Of a stretch of DNA of 64,000 bases, positions 15,870 to 25,109 are shown piece by piece; position 1 is the first letter of the stretch; every line of letters starts with the position of its first letter. A model generated the notes under the pieces. The model was not told the origin of the DNA. It made no database searches and saw only the letters and a program-made list of their open reading frames with translations. The DNA comes from Anaerolineae bacterium. Lineage in GTDB: Bacteria > Chloroflexota > Anaerolineae > Promineifilales > Promineifilaceae. Where the stretch lies: contig JAHDWK010000009.1 in the NCBI GenBank assembly GCA_023382655.1, forward strand, positions 130,190 to 194,189. The letters run 5' to 3'. The position numbers and the translations under genes are program-made.

Positions 15870-16253
15870 TTACAAACTGGCAAACAAATCAATCAAATTG
15901 CCATCCGGGTCAATGACCACCGCGTACCGCTGCCCCCAAAAGGCATCCCAGGGTTCTTTATGGCTTTGATAACCGGCGGCGGTAATGCGCTCATAGACCG
16001 TATCTACTTGGGCGGCGTTGTCGCATTTGAAGGCCAACCCCAGGCGGTGGCCTACCGGTTCGGGCCATTCGTCGTTGAAACTTTTAATCAATTCCAGAGT
16101 ATCCCAGGCCAGGCGAAAGCCAGTGGGAGTGACGAATTCGACATGCGCTTCGTTATCAGCCTCGGCGGGAATCTCCAGGCCAAGCAGCCGGTAAAACCGC
16201 AGGGCGGCAGCCATATCTTGCACAATAATGCCAACTAAATCTGGGGTGGTCAT
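15870..16253 (-). CDS. VOC (glyoxalase/bleomycin-resistance) family protein, 127 aa
   Basis: A single-module VOC protein with two beta-alpha-beta-beta-beta units: VGIIVQDMAAALRFYRLLGL at the start and YAVVIDPDGNLIDLFASL at the end, the latter holding the family's terminal metal-site region. VOC proteins dimerise and act as glyoxalases, dioxygenases or drug-binding proteins; nothing here fixes the substrate. The start at 16,253 is chosen for the AGGAGG upstream; a longer frame reaches 16,358 without support. First gene of the operon with the DinB-ankyrin gene. Confidence 0.85.
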   Translation of the reverse strand: MTTPDLVGIIVQDMAAALRFYRLLGLEIPAEADNEAHVEFVTPTGFRLAWDTLELIKSFNDEWPEPVGHRLGLAFKCDNAAQVDTVYERITAAGYQSHKEPWDAFWGQRYAVVIDPDGNLIDLFASL

Positions 16254-16379
16254 ATTTTTGCCTCCTGTTTGGTTGTGGATGCAATCATGTTTTGGTGGTG
16301 AGGATGTAATGCGCGCATGGTAGCACGGGTGTTCTACTCTGTCAAATTTTGGGCGCATATATGCGGGGAGGTGATTTTG

Positions 16380-16517
16380 TTGGGCATGTTTATCATCCCA
16401 ACCCTCACTATTGGCCCATATACAGGTAGAAAAGTGGATGATTTTTTCGGTTTTGAATATGGACTAAATTGCCTTTTTTCGCTGGCAGGTTTGTTGGCGG
16501 GTATCTATTTGTGGTAG
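16380..16517 (+). CDS. Possible small membrane peptide, 45 aa, TTG start
   Basis: An excellent GGGGAGGTGAT ribosome site lies 7 nt before a TTG codon (an ATG follows two codons later). The frame encodes a hydrophobic peptide starting GMFIIPTLTIGPYTG and ending LFSLAGLLAGIYLW. It is divergent from the VOC gene and convergent with the next one. No family recognised. It could be the start of a gene truncated by a stop. Confidence 0.4.
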   Translation: MGMFIIPTLTIGPYTGRKVDDFFGFEYGLNCLFSLAGLLAGIYLW

Positions 16518-16542
16518 CGGGTTACTGGCCAATGAAAGAGTT

Positions 16543-16959
16543 CTATTCCAGAAGACCGCTCAAGAGAGCGCCCACGCCAAAGATGATCAGGAAAACGGGC
16601 CAGATGGCACTCCAACTCCAGCTAAAAAAGAAGGTGCAGGCAACGAGCGTGAGGATGAGGCCCCAGGTGAAATTGTGGCGCGCCTGGTGGGAGAAACGGC
16701 CGTCATGCCCATAGCTTTGGGCGGCCCCCACCAGTTTGCTCAGACCGGGAACAAGAATGAATATTGCCCACCAGTTGTGCAGAGCTACACCAAAAACAGT
16801 GGTAAGCAACAAGGCCGCGCCCACGGTGATCAGGATGACGCCGCCGAGCCAGTGATGGTGCTCTTCGCCTTTGTGAAGATGGTGGGGGGGTGAATCTGCC
16901 TCATTGAGAGCCATGTTTTCTTTTTCCGCCTCTTTTAACAGTTCAATCTCATCGCTCAT
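16543..16959 (-). CDS. Membrane protein with His-rich loop and about four helices, 138 aa
   Basis: A charged, His-containing N-terminal part (about residues 1-40, with HHLHKGEEHHH) is followed by hydrophobic helices GGVILITVGAALLLTTV, WWAIFILVPGLSKLV, FTWGLILTLVACTFFF and IWPVFLIIFGVGALLSG. The last pattern resembles LiaF/DUF5668-type transmembrane modules, as in the protein at 7026. The His cluster may bind metal, but this is not shown. The start at 16,959 follows AAGGAG; 29 upstream codons overlap the neighbouring gene and have no ribosome site. It lies downstream of the CoA-binding gene in the same direction. Confidence 0.7.
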   Translation of the reverse strand: MSDEIELLKEAEKENMALNEADSPPHHLHKGEEHHHWLGGVILITVGAALLLTTVFGVALHNWWAIFILVPGLSKLVGAAQSYGHDGRFSHQARHNFTWGLILTLVACTFFFSWSWSAIWPVFLIIFGVGALLSGLLE

Positions 16960-17000
16960 CTTTTTTCTCCTTACAGGTTGATAGACAAATACACCGGGTA

Positions 17001-17435
17001 TTACGCAGGGAGCGATGTCTGGTTGTAATTCGATTTTGTCTGCCAACGGCCGTGTTCAACCATCATACAGGCGTCTTGCACCACCAGCAGACCGGCGGCG
17101 CGGGCTTTGGCCGCCGCTGCCTCATGCCGGATGCCTGATTGCAACCAGACGGCTTTGGTGCCGATAGCAATGGCCTCGTCTATGAAGGGGGGTACGTTTT
17201 CACGGCGCTGGAAAATGAGGACCAGGTCTATGGGGTGGGGCACGGCCGTCAGCGTGGCATAGGCCTTTTCCCCCAGCGCCGCGTCCAGATGAGGGTTAAC
17301 AGGAATAATGCGGTACCCTTGCCGCTGCAAGTAGGCGGGCACGTAATACCCGGCGCGTGATGGTTGACTGGAAAACCCCACAACGGCAATCGTTTTTGTT
17401 TCGGCTAAAATGTGGGTGTAACTATCTTGTATCAT
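17001..17435 (-). CDS. CoA-binding domain protein (YccU-like), 144 aa
   Basis: A single Rossmann-type CoA-binding domain. TIAVVGFSSQPSRAGYYVPAYL is the nucleotide-binding loop of this family, followed by GYRIIPVNP, IDLVLIFQRRE, AVWLQSGI and a C-terminal VVQDACMMVEHGR, where the conserved Cys and the EH motif match YccU-type proteins. These are stand-alone relatives of the succinyl-CoA synthetase alpha N-domain with poorly known function. There is no Shine-Dalgarno site; TATAAT lies 11 nt before the ATG, so the message may be leaderless or have a very short leader. Confidence 0.85.
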   Translation of the reverse strand: MIQDSYTHILAETKTIAVVGFSSQPSRAGYYVPAYLQRQGYRIIPVNPHLDAALGEKAYATLTAVPHPIDLVLIFQRRENVPPFIDEAIAIGTKAVWLQSGIRHEAAAAKARAAGLLVVQDACMMVEHGRWQTKSNYNQTSLPA

Positions 17436-17446
17436 GGTAAGAGTGT

Positions 17447-17452
17447 ATTATA
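17447..17452 (-). promoter_or_regulatory. -10 box of CoA-binding protein gene
   Basis: TATAAT on the minus strand, 11 nt before the ATG. No good -35 is found at 16-18 nt; TTGACC is present but only 11 nt away. Confidence 0.45.
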
Positions 17453-17504
17453 ACCCGGTGTATGGTCAACTCTGGAATTTGTGTATGATATGGTGGAAGA
17501 CGCT

Positions 17505-19766
17505 ATGACCTCACCCACATCTTCTCCCACTTTTCCCCCACCGTCTGCGCCTGATGAACCAGCGACCGACGCCCTGGCGCGTCGGGCTGCCGAATTGGAA
17601 GTGGTAGCCCAGGTGGGGCTGGCGGCAACGACCATCCTCGACAGCGCCGAACTGTTGCAAACGGTAGTAGATTTAACACAGGAACGTTTTGGGTTGCGGG
17701 TGGTGACGGTGGGTTTGTTGGCGGCCGACGGCCGTACCCTCTACATAGCCGGTGGTTCTGGTGATCTGGGTCGTCAGTTAATCGCTGCCGGACTCACCGT
17801 CACCCTGGAACAAACCCCCTCCCTCGTTGCCCTGGCTGCCCGCACTCGCCAAAGCATCCTGTCCAATGATGTAGCCACCCACCCCGACTATTGGGCGCCC
17901 CCCATATTGGCTTCTACCCGTTCCGAATTGGCAGTGCCCATTCTCCTCGCCGACAGATTATTAGGGGTGCTGGATGTGCAGTCTGAGGAACTCGACCATT
18001 TCGGCCCCGATGATGTCCGGGTTTTCAACATTCTGGCCGCCCAATTGGGTGTCGCGCTGGAAAATGCCTGGCAATTTGAAAAGATCCAGAAATTTAGCGC
18101 CGAGTTAGAAGACTCACACCAATTTTTAGAATCGGTCTTAGAAAATATCCCCATGCCCATTCTGGTTAAGGAAGTGACCGAAGGCCGCATTATCCATGCC
18201 AATAAAGCCACACAACAATTAACCGGGCGAACAGCAGCAGAACTGATCGGTAAAAACAATGATGACCTTTGCCCACCAGAACAGGCAGATTTTTTTAACG
18301 CCAAAGAGCAAGAACTGTTGCGTTCCGGTCGTCTTGTTGAAATTCCCGAACAGGGTTTCCAAATGGCGGATGGTTTGATACACCTGCTCCACATTTTCAA
18401 AGCGCCCATTACCGATGGTGAGGGGCAGGTCAAATATATCCTGGACATTTTGGAGGATATTACTGGGCGCAAGCAGTTGGAACAGAGCATCCAGGCTTCT
18501 TGGGAACGACGGGGTCGCCAGGTACAGGTCAGCACCGAAGTGGCCCAGGAAATTGCGGCCGCACCGGCATTGGAGGAATTGTTCTGGCGGGTGGTAGACC
18601 TGGTGCAGGCGCGGTTTGGTTACTACTATGTGCAAGTATACACTCTGGAAGATGAAGAACTGCGCTTGCAGGCCGGCAGCGGCGAAGTTGGCAGGCGACT
18701 AAAAGAAGCGGGACACAAGATTATGGTGGCCAGCCCTTTGAGCATTATTGCCCAGGCGGCGCAAACGGCCGTGCCCGTCCTTGTCCCTGATGTAGCCCAA
18801 GAAGTCAAATGGCTGCCCAATATCTGGCTGCCAGATACCCGCTGTGAATTGGCTGTGCCGATTCAACTGCGGCAGGAGGTGCTGGGAGTGCTGGATGTGC
18901 AGCACCACACGGCAGGTGGGCTGACTACCGAAGACCAACTGCTGCTGGCCGGTTTGTGCGGCCAGATTGCCATTGCTCTGGATTATCGCCGCATAGATGC
19001 CCGCGGCCAGCAAGCCGAAACTCAGCTCAAAAAATCACTTGTGGAACTGGAAATTAACAACCGGGAACTTCAGGAGTTTGCTTATGTGGCCTCTCACGAT
19101 TTGCAGGAGCCGCTACGCAAAATTCAGGCGTTTAGTGACCGTTTGCAGGCATTATATGGTGATGTCATTGATGAGCGAGGGCAAAACTATCTGCACCGAT
19201 TGCGGCAGGCGGCCGCCTATACCCAATGGCTGATCACCGATTATCTGGCTTTTTCGCGCATATCAGCTATGCCGCAGATAAGTGTGGCTACCAATTTAAC
19301 GGCCGTCGTCCAGTCCGTCCTGGATGATTTTGAATTGCCTATCCTGGAGACCGGGGCTACCATTCACGTTGAGGGCCTGCCGGTGATAGAGGCGGAATTG
19401 TCACAGATGCATCTATTATTTCGCCACCTGATTGGCAATGCGCTAAAGTTTCGGCGGGTGGATACGCCCCTTCACATTCACATCTCGGCTGAATTATTGC
19501 CGGAATCGGACGCCTGCCTGATTAGAGTGGCGGATAATGGCATTGGTTTTGAGGGGCGCCATGCCGAGCGCATTTTCCGTGTGTTTCAACGGCTGCACGG
19601 CCGTGAGACTTACGAAGGTACCGGCATGGGGCTGGCGATTTGCCGTAAGGTGGTAGAACGGCATCACGGCCGTATTCAGGCCCGCAGTACGCCCGGACAA
19701 GGAGCGGTCTTTACCGTTACCCTGCCTCTGCGCCAGCAGGCTGAGAGTGATGGGGTGATGAGGTGA
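17505..19766 (+). CDS. Cytoplasmic sensor histidine kinase, GAF-PAS-GAF-HisKA-HATPase, 753 aa
   Basis: No transmembrane helix is seen. Order: Pro/Ser-rich N-terminus, GAF 1 (about residues 25-190, with SELAVPILLADRLLGVLDVQ), PAS (about 205-325, with NIPMPILVKEVTEGRIIHANKA), GAF 2 (about 345-505, with CELAVPIQLRQEVLGVLDVQ), HisKA with the phospho-His motif EFAYVASHDLQEPLRKI, and HATPase with NALKFRR, DNGIGF and GTGMGLAICRKVVE. The HisKA form is the phytochrome-like type. No response regulator is adjacent, so it is an orphan. The start at 17,505 is favoured by GGTGGAAG upstream; ATGs at 17,481 and 17,490 are alternatives. The twin GAF domains may sense small ligands or redox state. Confidence 0.85.
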   Translation: MTSPTSSPTFPPPSAPDEPATDALARRAAELEVVAQVGLAATTILDSAELLQTVVDLTQERFGLRVVTVGLLAADGRTLYIAGGSGDLGRQLIAAGLTVTLEQTPSLVALAARTRQSILSNDVATHPDYWAPPILASTRSELAVPILLADRLLGVLDVQSEELDHFGPDDVRVFNILAAQLGVALENAWQFEKIQKFSAELEDSHQFLESVLENIPMPILVKEVTEGRIIHANKATQQLTGRTAAELIGKNNDDLCPPEQADFFNAKEQELLRSGRLVEIPEQGFQMADGLIHLLHIFKAPITDGEGQVKYILDILEDITGRKQLEQSIQASWERRGRQVQVSTEVAQEIAAAPALEELFWRVVDLVQARFGYYYVQVYTLEDEELRLQAGSGEVGRRLKEAGHKIMVASPLSIIAQAAQTAVPVLVPDVAQEVKWLPNIWLPDTRCELAVPIQLRQEVLGVLDVQHHTAGGLTTEDQLLLAGLCGQIAIALDYRRIDARGQQAETQLKKSLVELEINNRELQEFAYVASHDLQEPLRKIQAFSDRLQALYGDVIDERGQNYLHRLRQAAAYTQWLITDYLAFSRISAMPQISVATNLTAVVQSVLDDFELPILETGATIHVEGLPVIEAELSQMHLLFRHLIGNALKFRRVDTPLHIHISAELLPESDACLIRVADNGIGFEGRHAERIFRVFQRLHGRETYEGTGMGLAICRKVVERHHGRIQARSTPGQGAVFTVTLPLRQQAESDGVMR

Positions 19767-19807
19767 CGCCTGAACACTTGAACAGTTTTGTAGAAGGATG
19801 ACAATAT

Positions 19808-21418
19808 ATGGAAACGATACAGTTGGTAAGCGAATTAAATGGATATGAAACGGCCGTGGCCGGTGCCCTGGCCCAACTGGAGCAAAACCAGATCATGTCC
19901 CGCATCTGGCAGCACGACCACACGGTCTGGCGGCCTGACCCCACCGAAATCAGCAATCGCCTGGGCTGGCTGCATCTGCCGCAAACCATGCAGCCGGAAA
20001 TTGAACTAATCAACGCCTTTGTCGCCTCCATTCGTCAGGATAGTTTTACCCATGTTCTTCTCTTGGGAATGGGTGGTTCCAGTCTGGCGCCAGAATTGTT
20101 TGCCAAAACCTTTGGCGGCAATGGTCTGGAACTGGCAGTAGTGGATACTACCGACCCCGACGCCATTTCGGCCCTGGCGCAAGCCGTGCCCTTGACTAAA
20201 ACGCTTTTCATCGTGGCTACCAAGTCTGGTGGTACAGTAGAAACGCTCTCCGCCTTCAAACACTTTTACAATTTGTTAGCCTATGGTGTAATCGCTGACC
20301 CCGGCAAGCATTTTGTGGCCATCACCGACCCCGGCAGCAGTTTGCAAAAGCTGGCGGCGCAGTATCAGTTCCGCGCCACCTTCCTGAATGATCCCAACAT
20401 TGGTGGGCGTTATTCGGCGCTATCCCATTTTGGGCTGGTACCGGCGGCGCTGGTAGGGGCGGATGTGGGCAAATTGTTAACCCGCGCCGCCGAAGCCGCT
20501 CACGCCGCGGAAGCTCTCCGGTTGGGGGCTATCATGGGCACGTTGGCACGGCACGGCCATGACAAACTCACCCTCATCACTTCTCCAGAGTTGGCTAGTT
20601 TTGGCGATTGGGTAGAGCAGTTGGTGGCCGAAAGCACCGGCAAAGAGGGGCAGGGCATTTTGCCGGTGGTGGGTGAGCCGTTGGGTGAACCGGATGTGTA
20701 TGGGCAAGATCGCCTCTTTGTTTACCTGCATTTGGCGCACAGCACGGGCGTAGCAGCGCAACTGGGCGCTTTAGCGCAGGCCGGGCATCCGGTGGTGCGC
20801 ATGAGCTTGCGCGATGTGTATGACCTGGGAGGGCAGTTTATGTGGTGGGAATTGGCGACGGCCGTTGCCGGCCACATCCTGGACATCCAACCCTTCGATC
20901 AGCCCAACGTGGAGTCGGCCAAAGTGCTGGCGCGGCGGATGGTGGCTGCTTACCAAGAAACCGGGCAGTTACCGGCAGGTGAGGTGGCGGACTTGAACGC
21001 GGCTACGCTGCACCGCTTCCTGACCCAGGCGCAACCTGGTGACTACGTGGCGCTGCAAGCCTTTGTGCCACCTACACCCGCCACCGATGATGCTTTACAG
21101 ACTTTGCGCCTGGCTCTCCGCGACCGGTATCATGTGGCGACCACCGCCGGGTATGGGCCGCGTTTCCTGCACTCCACCGGCCAACTGCACAAAGGCGACC
21201 GGGGCAATGGCCTCTTTATCCAGTTCACCGCCGACCCGGTGCAAGATGTAGCTATTCCCGATGAAGCAGGCAAACAAGATTCCAGCATGACCTTTGGCGT
21301 TTTGATTAAAGCGCAGGCGTTGGGTGATGGCGACGCCCTGCTGGCCGAGGGTCGCCGTTTTATTCGTTTTCATCTGGGTACGGCCGTGCCGGACGGATTG
21401 AGCCGTTTGATGAAGTGA
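19808..21418 (+). CDS. pgi: Glucose-6-phosphate isomerase (Tal-Pgi-type Pgi), 536 aa
   Basis: Interconverts glucose-6-phosphate and fructose-6-phosphate. The two SIS folds show LLLGMGGSSLAPELFAKTFG and FIVATKSGGTVETLSAFKHF, the sugar-phosphate binding loops. GGRYSALSHFGLVPAAL and the later STGKEGQGILPVV match the form seen in fused transaldolase/Pgi proteins. Here the Pgi part stands alone at normal length for that domain. AAGGATGA precedes the ATG. The next gene, zwf, is 72 nt downstream in the same direction, so the pair likely directs hexose-phosphate into glycolysis or the pentose phosphate route. Confidence 0.9.
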   Translation: METIQLVSELNGYETAVAGALAQLEQNQIMSRIWQHDHTVWRPDPTEISNRLGWLHLPQTMQPEIELINAFVASIRQDSFTHVLLLGMGGSSLAPELFAKTFGGNGLELAVVDTTDPDAISALAQAVPLTKTLFIVATKSGGTVETLSAFKHFYNLLAYGVIADPGKHFVAITDPGSSLQKLAAQYQFRATFLNDPNIGGRYSALSHFGLVPAALVGADVGKLLTRAAEAAHAAEALRLGAIMGTLARHGHDKLTLITSPELASFGDWVEQLVAESTGKEGQGILPVVGEPLGEPDVYGQDRLFVYLHLAHSTGVAAQLGALAQAGHPVVRMSLRDVYDLGGQFMWWELATAVAGHILDIQPFDQPNVESAKVLARRMVAAYQETGQLPAGEVADLNAATLHRFLTQAQPGDYVALQAFVPPTPATDDALQTLRLALRDRYHVATTAGYGPRFLHSTGQLHKGDRGNGLFIQFTADPVQDVAIPDEAGKQDSSMTFGVLIKAQALGDGDALLAEGRRFIRFHLGTAVPDGLSRLMK

Positions 21419-21490
21419 AGGGGTGACAGGGTGACATGGTGACATGGTGAAAATATCCCAATCTCCCAATCTCCTAATTTCGAGGTATTT

Positions 21491-22948
21491 ATGGACACAA
21501 CTGCCACGACTATTCTGATTTTTGGGGCATCGGGGGATTTGACGCGGCGGAAGTTGATTCCGGCGCTGTTTAATTCCTACCGCAAGGGGCGGCTGCCGGA
21601 GCAGTTTCACATTGTCGGGTTTGCCCGACGGCCGTGGGACGATGACGAGTTCCGCGAGTTGCTGCGCGAAGGGATGTTGGAATTTGACCCGGAAGCGTTT
21701 ACAGCCGAAAAATGGGCCGAATTTGTCCTCCACATCACCTATTTTCAGGGCAATCTGGATACACCGGCCGACTACGCCGACCTGCCGGATTATCTGGCGA
21801 AGTTGGAGAATGGGCCGGTTAACCGGCTTTATTATCTGGCGACCGCGCCGGAATTTTTTATCCCCATTGTGCAAAACCTGGGTACGGCCGATATGGTGGG
21901 TGAGGCCGACGGTTGGCGGCGGCTGGTGGTGGAGAAGCCGTTCGGCCATGATTTGCAATCGGCGCAAGAACTCAACCGGGCTATTCATGCAGTTTTTGCC
22001 GAGCGGCAGGTGTATCGCATTGACCATTACCTGGGCAAAGAGACAGCGCAAAATATCCTCTATTTCCGTTTTGCCAATACCATTTTTGAACCGGTGTGGA
22101 ACCGGAATTATGTGGATAATGTGCAGATTACGGTGACGGAAAGTGTGGACGTGGGGCGGCGCGCCGGTTATTACGACCAGGCCGGGGTGATGCGGGATAT
22201 GTTCCAAAACCATCTGCTGCAACTAATGTCGCTGATCGCTATGGAGCCACCCACTTCCTTTGCTGCCGACGCGGTGCGGAATGAGAAGGCGAAACTGTTG
22301 CAGGCGATACGGCCGTTGCCTCTCAGCGATACCGTGCGTGCCCAATATGCGGGTTATCTCCAGGCTGAAGGCGTGGCGGACGGCTCACAGACGCCAACCT
22401 ATGCGGCGCTCAAACTGCATATAAATAACTGGCGTTGGCAGGGAGTGCCCTTTTATCTGCGCTCTGGCAAGGCGTTGGCGCGCAAAAATACAGAGCTGGT
22501 GGTGGTGTTTCAAAAGCCGCCCCACCTGATGTTTGACGCCATCGCCGATACCGATTTTTCCTCCAACGTGCTCTCCATTTGCATTCAGCCAGATGAGGGG
22601 ATTCATCTGCGTTTTGAGGCCAAAGCGCCCGATTCCACCCGTACCGATTCGGTGGACATGGAGTTTCATTACAAGTCCGCCTTCAAGGGCAATTCTTTGC
22701 CTGATGCGTATGAACGGTTGCTGTTGGACGCACTGCGGGGTGACGCTTCGCTTTATACACGCAGTGACAGCATCGAGGCGGCCTGGCGGCTGATAGACCC
22801 GGTGATTCAGGGGTGGGAGCAAGACCCCGAAGCGCCGCCGATGGTGACATATGACCCCGGTAGTTGGGGGCCGGCCGAGGCGGAGAAACTATTGCAACGT
22901 GACGACTGTGCCTGGGTGTTGGGTTGTATGGAACACGCCGATTCGTAG
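21491..22948 (+). CDS. zwf: Glucose-6-phosphate 1-dehydrogenase, 485 aa
   Basis: Catalyses NADP-linked oxidation of glucose-6-phosphate to 6-phosphogluconolactone. ILIFGASGDLTRRKLIPAL is the Rossmann dinucleotide site, WRRLVVEKPFGHD and RIDHYLGKETAQN are the family's substrate/active-site signatures (catalytic His in the latter), and MRDMFQNHLLQL and FYLRSGKAL are further conserved blocks. Length is standard. GAGG precedes the ATG. The spacer after pgi contains short GTGACATG repeats but no terminator, so the two are probably one transcript. A long palindrome starts at the stop codon and may end the operon. Confidence 0.95.
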   Translation: MDTTATTILIFGASGDLTRRKLIPALFNSYRKGRLPEQFHIVGFARRPWDDDEFRELLREGMLEFDPEAFTAEKWAEFVLHITYFQGNLDTPADYADLPDYLAKLENGPVNRLYYLATAPEFFIPIVQNLGTADMVGEADGWRRLVVEKPFGHDLQSAQELNRAIHAVFAERQVYRIDHYLGKETAQNILYFRFANTIFEPVWNRNYVDNVQITVTESVDVGRRAGYYDQAGVMRDMFQNHLLQLMSLIAMEPPTSFAADAVRNEKAKLLQAIRPLPLSDTVRAQYAGYLQAEGVADGSQTPTYAALKLHINNWRWQGVPFYLRSGKALARKNTELVVVFQKPPHLMFDAIADTDFSSNVLSICIQPDEGIHLRFEAKAPDSTRTDSVDMEFHYKSAFKGNSLPDAYERLLLDALRGDASLYTRSDSIEAAWRLIDPVIQGWEQDPEAPPMVTYDPGSWGPAEAEKLLQRDDCAWVLGCMEHADS

Positions 22949-22988
22949 CGTATGGCATATTCTGTGTTAACAGAATATGCCATACGCG
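22948..22988. terminator. 18-bp palindrome at end of zwf
   Basis: GCGTATGGCATATTCTG and CAGAATATGCCATACGC pair perfectly around a TGTTAA centre, beginning at the last base of the zwf stop codon. No U-run follows, so it may be a REP-like element or an RNA-stabilising hairpin rather than a classic terminator. Confidence 0.5.
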
Positions 22989-23219
22989 CGATTGTTTGCA
23001 CAGTAACGGCCGTTTGTTACAATCCCATTACTTATTCCCCCCTTGCGTGGCGACAATGTCTATACCGGTAACAGCCACTTAGCCGAAGGTTTTGACGTCA
23101 GCTCGATCTTCACAGGTGACTGCCCCGGTTCCAGGAGGTGATGTTATCAATAAAGCGGCCAACTTATATCGTTTCTTGTGCTAATTTTTTCTGCTGACCT
23201 AAAACATGGAGAGATGAAA
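22989..23219. other. Spacer between zwf and SdrD-type gene
   Basis: Holds one ACGGCCGT. A short open frame at about 23,040-23,142 reads GDNVYTGNSHLAEGFDVSSI and ends at TGA; it looks like degraded coding sequence of a secreted protein but has no start. No clear promoter. Confidence 0.4.
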
Positions 23220-25055
23220 ATGAACGAGCAACTGAGAAGTAATCATAGCTTTCCGCTACGCTGGTTACGCGCTTTTGTGCTGGCTGGCGTTGTGGGGGGC
23301 GTGAGCATGGTGATGGTGTTGGTATTAACGGCCGTGTCCCGGCCCCAAACCATTGTAGCGCAGGGCGGCGCTGTCATCTGTGGCTTCAAATTTAACGACC
23401 TGAACGGGAATGGCGTTTGGGATCAGCCGCCGGAACCAGGCTTGCCAGGCTGGACCATCGAGCTACTAACAGGAGGAGGTTTTTCCACCACCGTTACCAA
23501 CGTTGATGGCTTTTATTGTTTTGATGGCCTGGCCGATGGGCAATATACCGTACAAGAGGTGCAACAACCGGATTGGCAACAAACCTTCCCCCCCATGGAT
23601 CCCAGCGGACAACCCGGCGTTCACGTCATCGTCATTCAGGGAGGCCAGGGGCGTGATGACGTGAATTTTGGCAACCAGGAAACCGGTGGCGCGGGTATTC
23701 ACGGCGCCAAGTTTTACGATGTAAACAACGATGGCGTATGGGATAGTACCGAGCCAGGACTGGAAGGTTGGGTTATTGAACTGGTGGGTGATAATGGTAC
23801 CGTGCTTTCCACTACCACCAACCAATCGGGCCATTACTGGTTTATGGGCATTACTACCGGCACCTACACCATCACAGAGCAGTTACAACCAGGTTGGGCG
23901 CAAACCTATCCCCCGTCTGGAAGCTGGGTGGTTCTATATGTACCATCGCAGGCCATTGAGCATCTGGACTTTGGCAACTATGCTCAACCTGGCGAAATTC
24001 ATGGTCTGAAATTCCATGATCAGAATGGGAATGGTATGCAAGACGCCGGTGAACCCGGTTTGCCCAACTGGACGATTATGGTGCAGGGTAGCGGCCTTCC
24101 CATAGCCGCCACCACGAATATTAGTGGCGAGTATTGGTTTATGGGGCTGCCGCCAGACGATTACATCGTATCAGAGGTGCAGCCGCCACCCGTCTGGAAT
24201 GGGCAGTTCATGCTCCAGTGGGTACAAACAGCCCCGGTTTCAGGTACGCATTCGATTGAGCTAGACCCGGGAGAAATTGTCACTGGTGCTGATTTTGGCA
24301 ACTGGCAAAATGGCAAAAACGACTTTTGCATGATTCCCTGGGACAACCATTTCCTCAATACCACATCGTTGATGACAGAGATCTATATCTTTAACGCCTC
24401 CAACGATCCGCAAAAGGCGTATACCTTGCAGTTGGTTGGCCCGACGACGTTTACCGTGACGACGCCGCTACCCATCACGCTGAATCCGTATCAATATGGC
24501 GTGGTGCAGATTGAAGTGGCCTATCCCAGCATCTTTAACGCGCCGTCCCAATCCGCTCAGTTCCAGGCGGTCGTAACCAATCAGACGAGTAACACCACAT
24601 TCACCTGCCATGCCGCTTTGTGGTCTTATTCGCCCCAATGGTGGACCTTCCCGAATGTCAATTCAGGGCTGGCGGGTGGTATTCCCTTTGGTTTCACCCA
24701 GAACATCAGCTTTACGGTGCAAAATAATGGGCCTGGTGGCGGGCTACATTTGCCGGCCGGTGGTGGGGATGCTACCTACAAGATTTGGGCTATGACACGC
24801 GGCATAACGGATACAGCCGCCGTCAGTCTGAATGGCTTGCCACCCGGTGTGGCTATAACAGGCACTATCTCCAATGCGGCGGGTCTGACCGATATTCCGG
24901 TGAGTATTAGCTATACGGAGTTTATACTGCTGGGGCCAACGGACATCATTTTTGAACTGGATGTGACGGGAGATGGTATGCCGGATATGGTGACATCTTA
25001 TCTGGCGTATATTGAACCGCCACGATTGTATTTGCCGGTGGTTATTAAGCCGTAA
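23220..25055 (+). CDS. Secreted protein with three SdrD B-like domains and C-terminal LPVVIK tail, 611 aa
   Basis: An N-terminal signal or anchor helix (about residues 17-45) is followed by three SdrD B-like (prealbumin-fold) domains, each opening GxKFxDxNxxGxxD, a Ca2+-loop pattern (GFKFNDLNGNGVWD, GAKFYDVNNDGVWD, GLKFHDQNGNGMQD) and ending DFGN or NFGN. The C-terminal 230 residues hold beta-rich segments of unknown type. The protein ends PPRLYLPVVIKP, a tail shared in pattern with the three beta-helix proteins at 44.7-50.8 kb. There is no LPXTG motif. The start is set by GGAGAG 6 nt before ATG at 23,220; ATGs at 23,214 and 23,178 are in frame. Likely a surface or sheath component. Confidence 0.85.
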   Translation: MNEQLRSNHSFPLRWLRAFVLAGVVGGVSMVMVLVLTAVSRPQTIVAQGGAVICGFKFNDLNGNGVWDQPPEPGLPGWTIELLTGGGFSTTVTNVDGFYCFDGLADGQYTVQEVQQPDWQQTFPPMDPSGQPGVHVIVIQGGQGRDDVNFGNQETGGAGIHGAKFYDVNNDGVWDSTEPGLEGWVIELVGDNGTVLSTTTNQSGHYWFMGITTGTYTITEQLQPGWAQTYPPSGSWVVLYVPSQAIEHLDFGNYAQPGEIHGLKFHDQNGNGMQDAGEPGLPNWTIMVQGSGLPIAATTNISGEYWFMGLPPDDYIVSEVQPPPVWNGQFMLQWVQTAPVSGTHSIELDPGEIVTGADFGNWQNGKNDFCMIPWDNHFLNTTSLMTEIYIFNASNDPQKAYTLQLVGPTTFTVTTPLPITLNPYQYGVVQIEVAYPSIFNAPSQSAQFQAVVTNQTSNTTFTCHAALWSYSPQWWTFPNVNSGLAGGIPFGFTQNISFTVQNNGPGGGLHLPAGGGDATYKIWAMTRGITDTAAVSLNGLPPGVAITGTISNAAGLTDIPVSISYTEFILLGPTDIIFELDVTGDGMPDMVTSYLAYIEPPRLYLPVVIKP

Positions 25056-25070
25056 TCGGTTATCTGTTAT

Positions 25071-25108
25071 CGGTAATCGGTGGTCGATCCAACGGCCACC
25101 GATTACCG
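25071..25108. terminator. Hairpin of CGGTAATCGGTGG repeats between convergent genes
   Basis: CGGTAATCGGTGG and CCACCGATTACCG form a 13-bp stem between the SdrD-type gene and the convergent PPDK_N gene. Further CGGTAATCGG units continue into the last codons of the minus-strand gene, giving its IGNR end. The same unit occurs at the end of the Lon-type gene near 40,930. Confidence 0.5.
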
Positions 25109-25109
25109 T

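Noticed and set aside
21095..22222. Minus-strand frame (375 codons) over pgi/zwf
   Set aside because: Covers the ends of two well-supported enzymes on the other strand; no recognisable features.
23040..23142. Open frame reading GDNVYTGNSHLAEGFDVSSI
   Set aside because: Protein-like but lacks a start and family; kept only as a note on the spacer.
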